A stretch of DNA of 64,000 nt, from contig CP009416.1 of the NCBI GenBank assembly GCA_000818095.1, positions 1,968,501 to 2,032,500 of the forward strand, written 5' to 3'. Under the pieces are notes generated by a model, which saw only the letters and a program-made list of their open reading frames with translations, had not been told where the DNA came from and did no database searches. The stretch's first letter is position 1; every line of letters begins with the position of its first letter. The translations under genes and the position numbers were made by a program. Source of the DNA: Jeotgalibacillus malaysiensis (GTDB lineage Bacteria; Bacillota; Bacilli; Bacillales; Jeotgalibacillaceae). This document shows positions 34,235 to 44,428 of the stretch, in pieces.

Positions 34235-35209
34235 ATGAAGACACTAAAAATCACACCCCGCGGATATTGCTATGGTGTAGTAGACGCAATGGTGATTGCA
34301 AGAAATGCAGCAATGGATAAATCTTTGCCCCGCCCCATCTATATTCTGGGCATGATCGTTCATAATAAACATGTGACTGATGCATTTGAAGAAGAAGGAA
34401 TTATCACGCTTGATGGTGAAAACCGGAAAGATATTCTTGAGAAAGTTCATGAAGGAACCGTTATTTTCACGGCTCATGGCGTATCACCTGAGGTAAGAGA
34501 AATCGCACGCCAAAAAGGACTCATTTCAATTGATGCAACCTGTCCTGATGTCACAAGAACCCATGACTTGATCCGTCAGAAGAAAGCTGAAGGGTATCAC
34601 ATTGTTTATATTGGTAAAAAGGGACACCCTGAACCAGAAGGAGCAGTTGGTGTGGCACCTGACGTTGTACACCTGGTTGAGAAGCCTGAAGATGTTGAAA
34701 ATCTTTCAATCGATAACGATAAAATTATCGTGACTAACCAGACAACAATGAGTCAATGGGACGTAGCTGACGTTATGGTTAAAGTGAAAGAAAAGTATCC
34801 TCAGACAGAAGAACATAAAGAGATTTGTATGGCTACGCAGGTTCGTCAGGAAGCGGTAGCAGAACAGGCTGGTGCAGCTGACCTGCTGATCGTAGTTGGT
34901 GACCCGATGAGTAATAATTCAAACAGACTTGCTCAGGTTTCAGAGGAAATCGCAGGCACCCCTGCTCACCGTGTAGCTGATGTATCTGAAATTAAACATG
35001 AGTGGCTGCTCGGCTGTGAAACGGTTGCAGTTACAGCAGGTGCATCTACACCAACCCCCATTGTAAAAGAAGTAATGAATTATATCGGTCAGTTTGATCC
35101 GGAAAATCCGGAAACATGGCTCGGAGAAAAAAATGTACCACTTGCAAAAATACTGCCGAAAATTAAAACACCAACAAAACCAGAAACGATCTTACCTTAT
35201 TCAAAATAA
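34235..35209 (+). CDS. ispH: 4-hydroxy-3-methylbut-2-enyl diphosphate reductase
   Basis: Last enzyme of the MEP pathway, 4Fe-4S protein making IPP and DMAPP. 324 residues. The three cluster Cys are in RGYCYGV (Cys12), DATCPDV and LLGCETV; TAHGVSP and the [11 protein letters not shown] loop are intact. GCAGGAGG lies before ATG 34235. The N-terminal half matches the long Gram-positive type (about 315 residues). Confidence 0.97.
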   Translation: MKTLKITPRGYCYGVVDAMVIARNAAMDKSLPRPIYILGMIVHNKHVTDAFEEEGIITLDGENRKDILEKVHEGTVIFTAHGVSPEVREIARQKGLISIDATCPDVTRTHDLIRQKKAEGYHIVYIGKKGHPEPEGAVGVAPDVVHLVEKPEDVENLSIDNDKIIVTNQTTMSQWDVADVMVKVKEKYPQTEEHKEICMATQVRQEAVAEQAGAADLLIVVGDPMSNNSNRLAQVSEEIAGTPAHRVADVSEIKHEWLLGCETVAVTAGASTPTPIVKEVMNYIGQFDPENPETWLGEKNVPLAKILPKIKTPTKPETILPYSK

Positions 35210-35237
35210 AAAAGAGCTGCCGGGGGCAGCTCTTTTT
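35209..35237. terminator. bidirectional terminator between ispH and yqfO
   Basis: AAAAAGAGCTGCC / GGCAGCTCTTTTT with loop GGG. Shared by the convergent genes. Confidence 0.9.
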
Positions 35238-35239
35238 GC

Positions 35240-36358
35240 TTACAAAAATGTAAAAGGCTCAGTAGACAGTTCAGAATAAACAAATTCCACATTCAATCCT
35301 TCTTTTTTGGCTCTTTTCTCTAATTCTTCCGAAAGTCCTTTTTTCATTACTTCCTCTACATGATGACCAGGGTCGATTATTGAAATACCCGCTGCTTCTG
35401 CATCCTGAGCAGTATGAAAATCAACGTCTCCTGTTATATACACATCAGCACCTGCAAATTTAGCTGTCTGATAATACTTACTGCCCATTCCACCCAACAC
35501 GGCAACTTTTTTTATTTTTTTAGAAGGATCACCTGTCACTCTTAAAGCAGGTATGTTCAGCTTCTTTTTTACATCCTCAGCAAATTCGCCCAGCTCTACC
35601 GGGTCCTCTAGTTTACCAACACGGCCAAGTCCGTATATTTCACCCTGAATCGATTGATCAAAAATGTCATATGCAGGTTCCTCATACGGGTGGGATGATT
35701 TCATCGCTTTTAAAATCTTATTCTTATGCGATGCGAGAAAAATACTTTCAATTTTTACTTCCTGTACTTCTTCAGGAGTTCCACGCTCTCCGATAAACGG
35801 ATCCGCTTCACTTCCCGGTTTAAAACGGCCGGTTCCTTCTGTGGTAAACGTACAGTCTGAATAATCACCAATCTGCCCGGCACCTGCTGAAGTAATCGCT
35901 TCACGTACAGCTGAAGCGTGAGATGGAGGTACAAATACAATCAGTTTTTTATATGAATCTTCATATGTTTTCACTAGTACCTTTAACTCTTTTAACTCTA
36001 AAGCCTCAGCCAGCATATCATTTACCCCGCCCCTCGCGACATCAAGGTTTGTATGGGCAGCAAATATTGTGATATCATTTTTGATACATTTCTCTACCAA
36101 TGTACCGGCAGTAGTCTCCAGGTTAATTGACTTTAAAGGTCTGAATAGAAGCGGATGATGAGCAATAATAAAGTTCGCACCCTTCTTGATTGCTTCTTCA
36201 ACTACTTCGTGTGTAACATCGAGTGTCGTTAATACTTTGGTAACTTTCCGGTTTAAAGCACCCACCTGTAATCCGATCGGGTCCCCTTCCATCGCCAGGT
36301 ATTTCGGAGAAAACTGTTCGAGTAACTGTACAACCTGGTGTCCATTTACCTGCTTCAC
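35240..36358 (-). CDS. yqfO: Nif3-like dinuclear metal-centre protein YqfO
   Basis: NIF3/DUF34 family, 372 residues. Two metal-binding halves (IAHHPLLFRPLKSIN and AAHTNLDVA near the N-terminus, DVDFHTAQDAEAAGISIIDPGHHVEE near the end) flank an inserted PII/CutA-like domain (about residues 130-235), the B. subtilis arrangement. Biochemical role unresolved. GTG 36358 has GGAGG seven bases upstream and overlaps the trmK stop as GTGA. Confidence 0.92.
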   Translation of the reverse strand: MKQVNGHQVVQLLEQFSPKYLAMEGDPIGLQVGALNRKVTKVLTTLDVTHEVVEEAIKKGANFIIAHHPLLFRPLKSINLETTAGTLVEKCIKNDITIFAAHTNLDVARGGVNDMLAEALELKELKVLVKTYEDSYKKLIVFVPPSHASAVREAITSAGAGQIGDYSDCTFTTEGTGRFKPGSEADPFIGERGTPEEVQEVKIESIFLASHKNKILKAMKSSHPYEEPAYDIFDQSIQGEIYGLGRVGKLEDPVELGEFAEDVKKKLNIPALRVTGDPSKKIKKVAVLGGMGSKYYQTAKFAGADVYITGDVDFHTAQDAEAAGISIIDPGHHVEEVMKKGLSEELEKRAKKEGLNVEFVYSELSTEPFTFL

Positions 36359-37053
36359 TTGATCGCCTCCTCAATCAGTAAGATTTTCTGTTCAAGCTGT
36401 TTTTTCTTTTCTGAAAGTGAAGGGCTGACCTCAGCACCTTCCATCTGTTTTTGAATGTTTCTTAGCTGAACCAGCTCATGATTCCATTTATTTATAAATA
36501 CTGCTGATTTTTCTTTTAATAAGACTGGACCGAGCAATAGCTCCTGCTGAGAGAGTGATTGATGATTTTCTGAACGTTCAGCAAGAATGATCTCATAAAT
36601 TTTTCGATCTTCTTCTAATATTTTTTCATCTTTAATCTGCCATCCGTTATTAAGCAGCCACTGTCTAATAGATATAGCGCTGATATTAGGCTGAAGAATC
36701 AGCTTTTGAACCCCTGTTAACCTGTCTTTCCCGTTTTCAAGAATATCACTGATTAAAGGACCTCCCATACCGGCTATTGTAACAGTCGTTACTTCTCCCG
36801 GTGAAAGTACCGTTAAGCCGTTGCCTTTTCTTACCTCAATCTTCTCAGTTAATTGATCTTCTTTTACCTGTCTTACGGCTGATTGATAAGGACCTTCAAC
36901 AATCTCACCTGCAATAGCCCTGTTTACTTTATTCGTCTTTACAAGGTAACAGGGCAGATAGGCATGATCCGATCCAATATCAGCAACTGTTTCGCCTTTA
37001 TTAACAAAATCAGCTACAGCTTTTAACCTTTGTGATAATTGATTACTATTCAT
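36355..37053 (-). CDS. trmK: tRNA (adenine22-N1)-methyltransferase TrmK
   Basis: SAM-dependent methyltransferase that makes m1A22 in tRNA. 232 residues from ATG 37053, AAAGGAAG upstream. SAM motif VADIGSDHAYLP, motif IV TIAGMGGPL, then LQPNISAISIRQWL. It is coupled to yqfO downstream, as in B. subtilis (yqfN-yqfO). Confidence 0.92.
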   Translation of the reverse strand: MNSNQLSQRLKAVADFVNKGETVADIGSDHAYLPCYLVKTNKVNRAIAGEIVEGPYQSAVRQVKEDQLTEKIEVRKGNGLTVLSPGEVTTVTIAGMGGPLISDILENGKDRLTGVQKLILQPNISAISIRQWLLNNGWQIKDEKILEEDRKIYEIILAERSENHQSLSQQELLLGPVLLKEKSAVFINKWNHELVQLRNIQKQMEGAEVSPSLSEKKKQLEQKILLIEEAIK

Positions 37054-37163
37054 CTTTACACTTCCTTTGATCATACATTCGGTGCTAACTCAATGTTTTC
37101 ATTATACCCGCCGCAAACGCTGATGTAACGTCCGGTATTAACACTCAGTCATTAACGCTTAGA

Positions 37164-37195
37164 AAAAGGGGCGGCCGATAGCGGCCGCCCCTTTT
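37164..37195 (-). terminator. GC-rich terminator of cccA
   Basis: AAAAGGGGCGGCCG / CGGCCGCCCCTTTT, loop ATAG. Very stable; lies 20 bases after the cccA stop. Confidence 0.85.
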
Positions 37196-37215
37196 AACTT
37201 TAAGTATAAAACAGC

Positions 37216-37722
37216 TTAAGCTGCATCTTCTTCAGAAGATTCTTCAGATCCCTCTTCAGCGTCTCCGCCTTCTTCAGATCCTTCCTCAGCGTCTCCGCCC
37301 TCTTCTGATCCTTCTTCAGAGCCTTCCTCAGCGCCTTCTTCGCCGCCGCCTTCAGCTCCAATCTGTGCTACCCATTCAGCCATTGCCTGTGCATTATCCT
37401 GTTCAACAAGACCAGCAGGCATTCCGCCCTGTCCGTTAACTAGAATATCTGCGATTTCATCTGTAGATAATCTTTCACCTACACCTGTAAGTGCAGGACC
37501 GGCACCGCCTTCATAGTTTTCACCGTGACAGCTGATGCATGCGTTTTGATAATGCGCTTCAGGATCGAAGTCACCGCCAGATGCTTCTTCTCCTTCACCG
37601 CCGCCTTCTTCTTCTCCAGCCATTTCTTCCGAGTCATCAAGACCCTGAACTGACATAAAGAAAACGACACCAAAACCTAATACCATAATTAGTAAAAATG
37701 GAATAATCGGATTCTTATTCAA
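37216..37722 (-). CDS. cccA: membrane-anchored cytochrome c550 with acidic repeat tail
   Basis: Electron carrier on the outer face of the membrane. 168 residues: membrane anchor 7-26, an acidic Gly/Glu linker (29-50), a c-type haem domain with Cys62-Ile-Ser-Cys65-His66 and Met101 (GGMPAG) as sixth ligand. From about residue 121 there is an added tail of 48 residues made of GSEEGGDAEE-type repeats, not found in the roughly 120-residue B. subtilis CccA. Start TTG 37722, GGGAGGG six bases upstream. Upstream of sigA as in B. subtilis, but with two genes inserted. Confidence 0.9.
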   Translation of the reverse strand: MNKNPIIPFLLIMVLGFGVVFFMSVQGLDDSEEMAGEEEGGGEGEEASGGDFDPEAHYQNACISCHGENYEGGAGPALTGVGERLSTDEIADILVNGQGGMPAGLVEQDNAQAMAEWVAQIGAEGGGEEGAEEGSEEGSEEGGDAEEGSEEGGDAEEGSEESSEEDAA

Positions 37723-37880
37723 TGGTTTACCCTCCCTTTTGACAAAAAATATGTAATTATCAACCCTATAATTGCAGGTATGAACAATTCATATTTTACT
37801 TTACTTTATGGGAATCGGAAAGACCCAATACTCAACTTTTCCCTTTTTGTCGCATTTTAGACACAATCAATAAATATTTT

Positions 37881-39023
37881 TTAATAAGCGCCTATTTCCC
37901 TTGATATCACCATTCTTTGAATTTCTGACGTTCCTTCACCAATTTCTAGTAGTTTTGCATCACGAAGATACCTTTCAACATGGTATTCTTTCATATATCC
38001 ATAACCACCGTGGATCTGAATTGCCTCATCGCAGACTTCCATACAAATCTCAGATGCATAAAGTTTTGCCATAGAAGCTTCTTTTGTAAACTTTTTACCC
38101 TGATCTTTCAGCCAGGCCGCTTTGTAAGTCATCGTTCTTGCAAGTTCGATTTTCATCGCCATATCAGCCAGCTTAAACTGGGTTGCCTGGAATGAAGAGA
38201 TGCTTTTACCGAACTGTTTGCGTTCTTTAGAGTAACTGAGCGCTCGCTCGTATGCTGCCTGTGCGATACCGACAGCCATTGCAGCGATTCCGATTCTTCC
38301 TCCGTCAAGTGTCATCAGAAACTGCCTGAACCCTTCACCTTTTTTACCGAGAAGATTTTCTGTTGGCACAGTCACTTCATCTAATACAAGCTCAGTCGTG
38401 TTAGATGAGTGAAGCCCCATCTTTTCGTAGTTATCAACAACAGTAAAACCCTCAGCATCCGTTGGAACAATAATCGCACTAATTTCCTTTTTACCATCTG
38501 TGTTTCCTGTTACAGCAGTCAAAGCAAGAAATTTAGCGTAGCTGGCATTTGTAATATAGCTTTTATTCCCGCTTATTATATACTTTCCATCCTGTTCTTT
38601 TGCAGATGTCTGCGTACCTCCTGCATCCGATCCGGCGTTAGGTTCAGTCAGACCGAATGATCCGAAAGATTCGCCTGAGCAGATTTTAGTCAGGTATTTT
38701 TCCTTTTGCTCGTGAGTCCCAAACATATTGATCGGTGCACCTCCGAGAGAGATATGCGCTGAATAGGTAATCCCTGTAGAACCGCAAGCCTTACTTAATT
38801 CTTCAGTCACAATTGCAAAGCTTGTCGTATCTCCTCCTGCACCGCCATATTCTTCCGGAAACGGTAATCCCATCATCCCCAGTGAAGATAGCTCCTTAAA
38901 AATCTCTTCAGGAAATTCCTTGCGGCGGTCACGGTCTAATGCACCCGGTGCCACCTTCTCCTGTGAAAATTCCCTGATTGTCCGTTGAATCATCTGCTGT
39001 TCCTGTGTAAAATCAAAATTCAT
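37881..39023 (-). CDS. acyl-CoA dehydrogenase
   Basis: FAD-dependent acyl-CoA dehydrogenase of beta-oxidation or branched-chain amino acid breakdown. 380 residues, with GLTEPNAGSDAGG (FAD/substrate signature 1), RKQFGKSISSFQATQFKLAD and QIHGGYGYMKEYHVERYLRD (signature 2). The catalytic base is expected in the EICMEVCDEAIQIHGG region. It has no obvious partner gene here. ATG 39023 has AAGGGGG upstream. Chain-length specificity cannot be read. Confidence 0.93.
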   Translation of the reverse strand: MNFDFTQEQQMIQRTIREFSQEKVAPGALDRDRRKEFPEEIFKELSSLGMMGLPFPEEYGGAGGDTTSFAIVTEELSKACGSTGITYSAHISLGGAPINMFGTHEQKEKYLTKICSGESFGSFGLTEPNAGSDAGGTQTSAKEQDGKYIISGNKSYITNASYAKFLALTAVTGNTDGKKEISAIIVPTDAEGFTVVDNYEKMGLHSSNTTELVLDEVTVPTENLLGKKGEGFRQFLMTLDGGRIGIAAMAVGIAQAAYERALSYSKERKQFGKSISSFQATQFKLADMAMKIELARTMTYKAAWLKDQGKKFTKEASMAKLYASEICMEVCDEAIQIHGGYGYMKEYHVERYLRDAKLLEIGEGTSEIQRMVISREIGAY

Positions 39024-39070
39024 GTTGATCCCCCTTGTTTGAATACGCTTACATTTCCATTATAAAAGAA

Positions 39071-39092
39071 AAGACTGAAAAGTCACAGTCTT
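39071..39092 (-). terminator. terminator of the 39.1-kb membrane protein gene
   Basis: Minus-strand AAGACTG / CAGTCTT, loop of eight, followed by UUCUUUU. A TATAAT (39064-39059) just below may be the -10 of the acyl-CoA dehydrogenase gene. Confidence 0.6.
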
Positions 39093-39108
39093 ATATTTTT
39101 TCAGAGAT

Positions 39109-39639
39109 TCAAAGATATAAAAATAGCAGTACAATCGTTCCTATTACACCTGAAATTGTAAAATATTGCTGTTTTGAATAAAAGCCGGCAATCGCCCACA
39201 ATATACACTGAACCCCGATGATCAAATACAAAACGTGTATCTGATCTGAAAAATATGTGCGCCAAATATCTACAGAGAATAATAACACAATAAATGCAGC
39301 CAAAATTCTGCTGAGTATTTTAACCAGTGGAGATGTAGACGGATTAAAGCTGACGATCATGATCCCTGCACTGACTAAAATGGAGATTAGAGCCTGTGTG
39401 GCTAGTGCAAGCTCACCAAATATTAACGCAATCACTGTAAAAAGCCCCGCAGCCAATGAAACTCCAGAAATCACCAGATTTTTACCACTGTTTTTCTGCT
39501 GTTTCTCTATTGTGTCAAATTCACCCTCTCCACTAGTATAAAGGTTCATTAAAAAGTCACAATAAGCATCCGGCAACAGTTTGTTCTGTTTCCAATAATT
39601 GATTTCCTGTACAATCGTTTCTTTTCTCTTTTTATCCAT
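39109..39639 (-). CDS. uncharacterised membrane protein
   Basis: 176 residues from ATG 39639 (GGAGGT six bases upstream). A soluble N-terminus of about 50 residues with EINYWKQNKLLPDAYCDFLM, a pattern also seen at the start of DUF2157-type membrane proteins. Then four or five membrane segments (about 55-72, 77-96, 108-122, 135-150, 160-176). I do not recognise a function. It is an insertion between cccA and sigA relative to B. subtilis. Confidence 0.7.
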   Translation of the reverse strand: MDKKRKETIVQEINYWKQNKLLPDAYCDFLMNLYTSGEGEFDTIEKQQKNSGKNLVISGVSLAAGLFTVIALIFGELALATQALISILVSAGIMIVSFNPSTSPLVKILSRILAAFIVLLFSVDIWRTYFSDQIHVLYLIIGVQCILWAIAGFYSKQQYFTISGVIGTIVLLFLYL

Positions 39640-39702
39640 CACTTGACCTCCAGCATCATCTATCTATGACTATACTGGAATGAAAGAAGAAAAAAAAGTA
39701 AA

Positions 39703-39730
39703 AAAATAGCTGGCAGCTGCCAGCTATTTT
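39703..39730 (-). terminator. terminator of sigA
   Basis: Perfect 28-base palindrome AAAATAGCTGGCAG plus complement, three bases after the sigA stop. Confidence 0.85.
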
Positions 39731-39732
39731 GT

Positions 39733-40863
39733 CTATTCAAGAAAGTCTTTCAGTCGTTTGCTTCTGCTCGGATGGCGCAGCTTTCTTAGAGCCTTTGCTT
39801 CAATCTGACGGATACGTTCTCTTGTGACACCGAATACTTTTCCTACTTCTTCGAGTGTGCGAGTACGTCCATCATCAAGACCAAAGCGGAGCCTCAATAC
39901 ATTTTCCTCACGGTCAGTAAGCGTGTCTAATACATCTTCAAGCTGCTCTTTCAGCAGTTCATAAGCTGCATGATCTGAAGGTGACTGTGCTTCTGAATCC
40001 TCAATAAAGTCTCCAAGGTGTGAATCATCCTCTTCACCGATCGGCGTTTCAAGGGAGACAGGTTCCTGAGCGATCTTCAGAATTTCTCTGACTTTTTCAG
40101 GTGTCAGATCCATTTCCTCTGAAATTTCCTCAGGAGATGGCTCTCTTCCCAGATCCTGAAGAAGCTGTCGCTGTACGCGGATTAATTTATTGATTGTTTC
40201 AACCATATGAACTGGTATACGGATCGTACGCGCCTGATCGGCAATTGCGCGTGTGATCGCCTGTCTGATCCACCATGTAGCATAGGTACTGAATTTAAAA
40301 CCTTTTCTATAATCGAATTTCTCTACTGCTTTAATCAGACCCATATTTCCTTCCTGAATCAGATCAAGGAATAACATCCCTCTACCTACATACCGCTTAG
40401 CGATACTGACAACAAGACGCAGGTTTGCTTCTGCCAGACGTCTTTTTGCTTCTTCATCGCCTTCTTCAATCTTTGTAGCAAGGTTGATTTCTTCCTGAGC
40501 TGACAATAGGTCTACTCGGCCGATTTCCTTAAGGTACATTCTGACAGGATCGTTGATTTTGACGCCTGGCGGTACACTTAGATCATTCAGATCAAATTCC
40601 TCTTCAGCTTCTTTACCAAGCTCAGTTACAGAAGGATCAGCATCGGCATTTTCTTTCATCACTTCAACGCCCTGCTCTCCGATCTGTTCATAGAATTCTT
40701 CAATTTGTTCTGTATCTAATTCAAACCCCGCAAGTTTTTCTGCTATATCCTCATAGGTAATTTCACCATTTTTCTTTGCTGCCTCAAGTAATTGTGCTTT
40801 TACCGATTCGAGTGTTGCTGCTTCAGGTTCTGTCTGCTTGGAACGTGTTGACTTTTCAGCCAT
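39733..40863 (-). CDS. sigA: RNA polymerase housekeeping sigma factor SigA
   Basis: Main sigma factor. 376 residues from ATG 40863 (GGAGGGGG upstream). Region 1.1 at the N-terminus, 1.2 ([11 protein letters not shown]), 2 with [17 protein letters not shown] for -10 recognition and strand opening, region 3, and region 4 ending [20 protein letters not shown] for -35 recognition. Downstream of dnaG with 22 bases between, the dnaG-sigA (macromolecular synthesis) operon. Confidence 0.98.
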   Translation of the reverse strand: MAEKSTRSKQTEPEAATLESVKAQLLEAAKKNGEITYEDIAEKLAGFELDTEQIEEFYEQIGEQGVEVMKENADADPSVTELGKEAEEEFDLNDLSVPPGVKINDPVRMYLKEIGRVDLLSAQEEINLATKIEEGDEEAKRRLAEANLRLVVSIAKRYVGRGMLFLDLIQEGNMGLIKAVEKFDYRKGFKFSTYATWWIRQAITRAIADQARTIRIPVHMVETINKLIRVQRQLLQDLGREPSPEEISEEMDLTPEKVREILKIAQEPVSLETPIGEEDDSHLGDFIEDSEAQSPSDHAAYELLKEQLEDVLDTLTDREENVLRLRFGLDDGRTRTLEEVGKVFGVTRERIRQIEAKALRKLRHPSRSKRLKDFLE

Positions 40864-40885
40864 TAGTCCCCCTCCTTCCAACTTC

Positions 40886-42691
40886 CTAACGATGTTGCCC
40901 TTTTAGAGCTTTCCACAGTTGAAAAATTTCCATTCCAAGAGCTGTGGCTGTTTTTATATCATTCATTTGTTCAGCTTGTTTTAATTCAGCTTCCTTATGA
41001 CGGATTACATTTAACTGCCTGAATTTATTCAGTTCATTAATATAATCTGCTAATTCAGCCTTCGTTACTTCAGCATTTAATTCCAGCATTGTTAATTCAG
41101 TTGCCACAGAACGCAGATGTCTGTCCGGAAGATATTCTAAAAATGCTCCCGGTTCAAGCGATCCGCCCTGTTCCATGTAAGCAAGCAGATACGTATAAAT
41201 TGCCTGATAGTCATCTGTTGGGAATGTCAAATCCTCCATTAGATCCTGCACTGAATAAGCTGTGTCGTTTCCGGTCATCATATAAGCAAGAAGGTATCGC
41301 TCCGCTCTTTGATATGCTTTTAATATAGAGGTCTTTTTCGGAAGCGGAATAACCGGCTCTTCTATAACCGGATTGTTTTCTTTTACAGGCATATAAGTCT
41401 TAAGCTGCTCTTCAAGAGATGAAAAAGAAACACCCGTATCATCTGACAGCTGTTTTACATAAAGTTCTTTCTCAACTGCGCTGCCGAGACCGGAAATTTC
41501 CGGCAAAGCAGCGTTAATATAGGCAAGCCTGCCATCCTCTGTCTGAAGGTTCTTACCAGACCGCAGATACCACATCTTAAAAGCCATGAGAGATAATGCA
41601 TGCTGAATGACTTCTTCACGGAATTTGATGCCTCCGAACTTTTGGATATAATCATCCGGATCAAGTCCACTGGGCAATCTGGCAACTTTTACAGTCATAC
41701 CATTTGCACTAAGGTCCCCTGCAGCTTTAAATGCTGCTTCAGTACCTGCATTATCTCCATCGTAGCAGATCACTACGGTATCAGTGAGTCTTTTGATCTG
41801 CTGGATGTGCTGCTTTGTTAGTGAGGTGCCCATTGTTGCCACACCATTTGATACAGTTTCTGATGCAGCAATCACATCTGCGAAACCTTCAAATAGGACA
41901 GCGAATTTTTCTTTGCGAATCGAGCCCCTTGCTTTATGAAAATTAAAAAGAAGGCTGTTTTTTTGAAATAAAGGTGATTCCGGACTGTTGAGATATTTCG
42001 GTTCATTTTTCTCAGGTGTAATAATCCTTCCTGAGAACCCTACTGTTCTGCCTTTGGCATCTTCAATCGGAAACATTACACGATTTCTGAAACGGTCGAA
42101 ATAAGTTCCGTCGTCACGCTTAATTACAAGGCCTGCTTCCTCCATCAACGAAAGATCAAAACCTTTTTTCTCAAGTAACTTAGAAGCCGTTTCCCAGCCG
42201 GGCAATGCCCATCCTACTTTATATTGATTAAGCTGTGACTCATTAAACCCCCGATCTAAAAGGTATTCAAGCGCTTCATGCCCTTCTTCTGTATTCATGA
42301 GGAGATGATGAAACAGCTTTTCTAAAAGGCTGATTCCTTCAAGCTGATTTTTTTCATTCGAGTTCACAGGAGACGGTTCAGCTTCAGGCGCGCTGAATTC
42401 AAACTGAAGATCAGTCTTTTCTCCAAGTGATTGGACTGCCTCATGAAAAGACATGCCGTTATGATCCATTAAAAACGTAAATACGTTTCCGCCGGCACCA
42501 CAGCCAAAACAGTGAAAAATCTGTTTTTCAGGTGATACCGAAAAAGAGGGGGAGTTTTCTCCGTGAAAGGGACAAAGCCCAAAATAGTTACGACCCTGCT
42601 TTTTTAGTTGGACGTATTCACTGACCACATCGACAATATCGGTGTTTAATCTGATTTGATCCACAACTTCTTCCGGTATTCTTTCTGGCAC
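40886..42691 (-). CDS. dnaG: DNA primase DnaG
   Basis: Makes RNA primers for replication. 601 residues: CHC2 zinc finger ([17 protein letters not shown], then [10 protein letters not shown]), the RNA polymerase/TOPRIM core ([19 protein letters not shown] with the acidic metal ligands) and the C-terminal helicase-interaction domain. Start GTG 42691. Forms an operon with sigA. Confidence 0.97.
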   Translation of the reverse strand: MPERIPEEVVDQIRLNTDIVDVVSEYVQLKKQGRNYFGLCPFHGENSPSFSVSPEKQIFHCFGCGAGGNVFTFLMDHNGMSFHEAVQSLGEKTDLQFEFSAPEAEPSPVNSNEKNQLEGISLLEKLFHHLLMNTEEGHEALEYLLDRGFNESQLNQYKVGWALPGWETASKLLEKKGFDLSLMEEAGLVIKRDDGTYFDRFRNRVMFPIEDAKGRTVGFSGRIITPEKNEPKYLNSPESPLFQKNSLLFNFHKARGSIRKEKFAVLFEGFADVIAASETVSNGVATMGTSLTKQHIQQIKRLTDTVVICYDGDNAGTEAAFKAAGDLSANGMTVKVARLPSGLDPDDYIQKFGGIKFREEVIQHALSLMAFKMWYLRSGKNLQTEDGRLAYINAALPEISGLGSAVEKELYVKQLSDDTGVSFSSLEEQLKTYMPVKENNPVIEEPVIPLPKKTSILKAYQRAERYLLAYMMTGNDTAYSVQDLMEDLTFPTDDYQAIYTYLLAYMEQGGSLEPGAFLEYLPDRHLRSVATELTMLELNAEVTKAELADYINELNKFRQLNVIRHKEAELKQAEQMNDIKTATALGMEIFQLWKALKGQHR

Positions 42692-42757
42692 TTATTCACC
42701 ACCAACTTAACATGTGATACTGTATTGTTCGTCAAAAATCATTTTTTTCCTGCATGA

Positions 42758-43207
42758 TCAGTCAAAAAACTTTTTGAGGCTTGCTGTAAATTTGTCCAGG
42801 TCATTTTTAGAAACTTTTTTTGGACCAGAATGAAACCTGCCTTTTTTTCTTTCCTCCTGATACAAATATCTAAATGACAAGCTGGTTTCGATCGTGTCTT
42901 GATTGTACTCTTTTCCCCGGGGCGAAATGGCATAAACCCCTTTTGGCAGGACAAGTGAGGCCAGACCGATATCCTGCGTGATCACTAAATCCCCCGCTTT
43001 AACGCGATTAAGAATATACATATCAACAGCTTCACTGCCTGCATCAATATATGTCCATAAAGTTTGGTCTTCATTTGCGCTATAGTGGTTGTAAGTTGCC
43101 ACGAACCTGATATCCGCCTTAGAGATATACGTCATGATTTTGTTTTTAATTTCTCCGGGACACGCATCTGCATCGACATAAATACTAATATTTTTATCCT
43201 GTTCCAT
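42758..43207 (-). CDS. yqxD: YaiI/YqxD family protein (UPF0178, PIN-like)
   Basis: 149 residues. Acidic residues in YVDADACPGEIK and VITQDIGLASLVL and the family motif SPRGKEYNQDTI are present. The fold is related to PIN-type nucleases but activity is unproven. Located before dnaG as in B. subtilis. A TATAAT (43279-43274) lies upstream on the minus strand. Confidence 0.88.
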   Translation of the reverse strand: MEQDKNISIYVDADACPGEIKNKIMTYISKADIRFVATYNHYSANEDQTLWTYIDAGSEAVDMYILNRVKAGDLVITQDIGLASLVLPKGVYAISPRGKEYNQDTIETSLSFRYLYQEERKKGRFHSGPKKVSKNDLDKFTASLKKFFD

Positions 43208-43382
43208 ATAAGTACCATTCTGCGTTTTCCCGCAAAAATCCTTTTTTAACTTATCTTTTTATCACAATTTTTTATTATAGTATATTTGCCGGTTTGCCGC
43301 CATTGTTTTCGACAAATTGTTTTTAAATCCATCTCCTTTTTGATAAAGCTATGTTAAAGATCAATGTTGTTTTTGCACAGCT

Positions 43383-43540
43383 GGTGATTGTAGCCGGATA
43401 GGGCGACTCCCAGCAGGAGAAGCGTGACAGGTGAGACCCCACAGACGCAAAGCGTCGAGGAGGCAGGGATGGCGCCGCAAAACGGCGCACCTGCTAAAAA
43501 ACGTCCCCCTGAAGCGGAAATCAACAGCCCACTATAACAA
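43383..43540. repeat. structured intergenic repeat of the type common in Bacillaceae genomes
   Basis: About 160 bases between yqxD and ppsR. It has the signature blocks I recall from many Bacillaceae intergenic repeats: GACTCC...CAGGAGAAGCGTGACAGGTGAGACCCC(AC), GACGCAAAGCGTCGAGGAGG, and GAAGCGGAAATCAACAG at the end, against GTGATTG near the start as imperfect terminal inverted repeats. Internal hairpins: GACGC-AAA-GCGTC (43444-43456) and GCGCCG-N5-CGGCGC (43472-43488). The GC content is clearly above its flanks. The open frame through it (43431-43634) is not a gene. Position in the 398-base gap 43208-43605 otherwise holds only a promoter and the ppsR terminator. Confidence 0.7.
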
Positions 43541-43574
43541 AGCCTTTGATAAAGGAAATATTTTTCACCAAGTA

Positions 43575-43603
43575 AAAACAGATGTCAATCAGACATCTGT
43601 TTT
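43575..43603 (-). terminator. terminator of ppsR
   Basis: AAAACAGATGTC / GACATCTGTTTT, loop AATCA; three bases after the stop codon. Confidence 0.85.
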
Positions 43604-43605
43604 CA

Positions 43606-44415
43606 TTAATTATTCATTAAATCATTCAAAATGACATTAGCCGTTTCTTCAACAGCTTTATTTGTTACGTCAATAACAGGACACTTCATTCTGCCGATAA
43701 TACGGTCAAAGTGCTCAAGTTCTTCTTTGATGCGCTCCATTTTTGCATATGTAGCATCATCTTTCAGACCGAGTGCAATCAGCCGCTCTTTTCTAATATG
43801 GTTCAGCTTATCTGAACTGATTTTCAGACCGTAGCATTTATCCGGGTTAACCATGAACAATTCTTCAGGCGGCTCAATTTCCGGGACAAGCGGCACATTA
43901 GCCACCTTGAGCCGTTTGTGAGCAAGATATTGTGATAGCGGCGTTTTAGATGTTCTTGATACACCAACCAGCACGATATCAGCTTTTAAAATACCTCTTG
44001 GGTCACGTCCATCATCATACTTAACAGCAAATTCTATTGCTTCGATCTTTCTGAAATAATCCTCATCAAGATCATGTACCATTCCGGGTTCATTAATCGG
44101 AGACTCTTCACACACTTCCTGAAGTGACGCGACGATCGATCCCATCACATCATGTGCTGTCAGCTGATGCAGCTTTACCTGTTCTTCAATGTAAGAGCGC
44201 ACATGCGGTTTAACAAGCGTATAAACAATGATTGCCTGATTTTCTTTTGCAAGTGAGATGACTTCATCAACGTGTCCTTTGTCTTCAATATAAGGAAACC
44301 GTTTGATTGTGATTGCTTTTCTTGACTGCCGGAACTGACTGACGCTGGCTTTTGCAACAAGCTCAGCAGTTTCACCAACAGAGTCTGATACGACATATAC
44401 GTGCACTTCGTTCAT
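43606..44415 (-). CDS. ppsR: pyruvate phosphate dikinase / PEP synthase regulatory protein PpsR
   Basis: DUF299 bifunctional serine/threonine kinase and pyrophosphorylase that regulates PPDK or PEP synthase. 269 residues from ATG 44415 (GGTGGAG upstream). N-terminal [16 protein letters not shown]-loop [15 protein letters not shown] near residue 150. Follows ccpN (13 bases), the yqzB-yqfL pair of B. subtilis, where it takes part in control of gluconeogenesis. Confidence 0.9.
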   Translation of the reverse strand: MNEVHVYVVSDSVGETAELVAKASVSQFRQSRKAITIKRFPYIEDKGHVDEVISLAKENQAIIVYTLVKPHVRSYIEEQVKLHQLTAHDVMGSIVASLQEVCEESPINEPGMVHDLDEDYFRKIEAIEFAVKYDDGRDPRGILKADIVLVGVSRTSKTPLSQYLAHKRLKVANVPLVPEIEPPEELFMVNPDKCYGLKISSDKLNHIRKERLIALGLKDDATYAKMERIKEELEHFDRIIGRMKCPVIDVTNKAVEETANVILNDLMNN

Positions 44416-44428
44416 GACTCCACCATCC

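Noticed and set aside
43431-43634. Open frame of 67 codons on the plus strand inside the intergenic repeat
   Set aside because: It is read through the repeat's own hairpins, lacks an SD and has a composition of Arg/Lys runs typical of false genes in such repeats.
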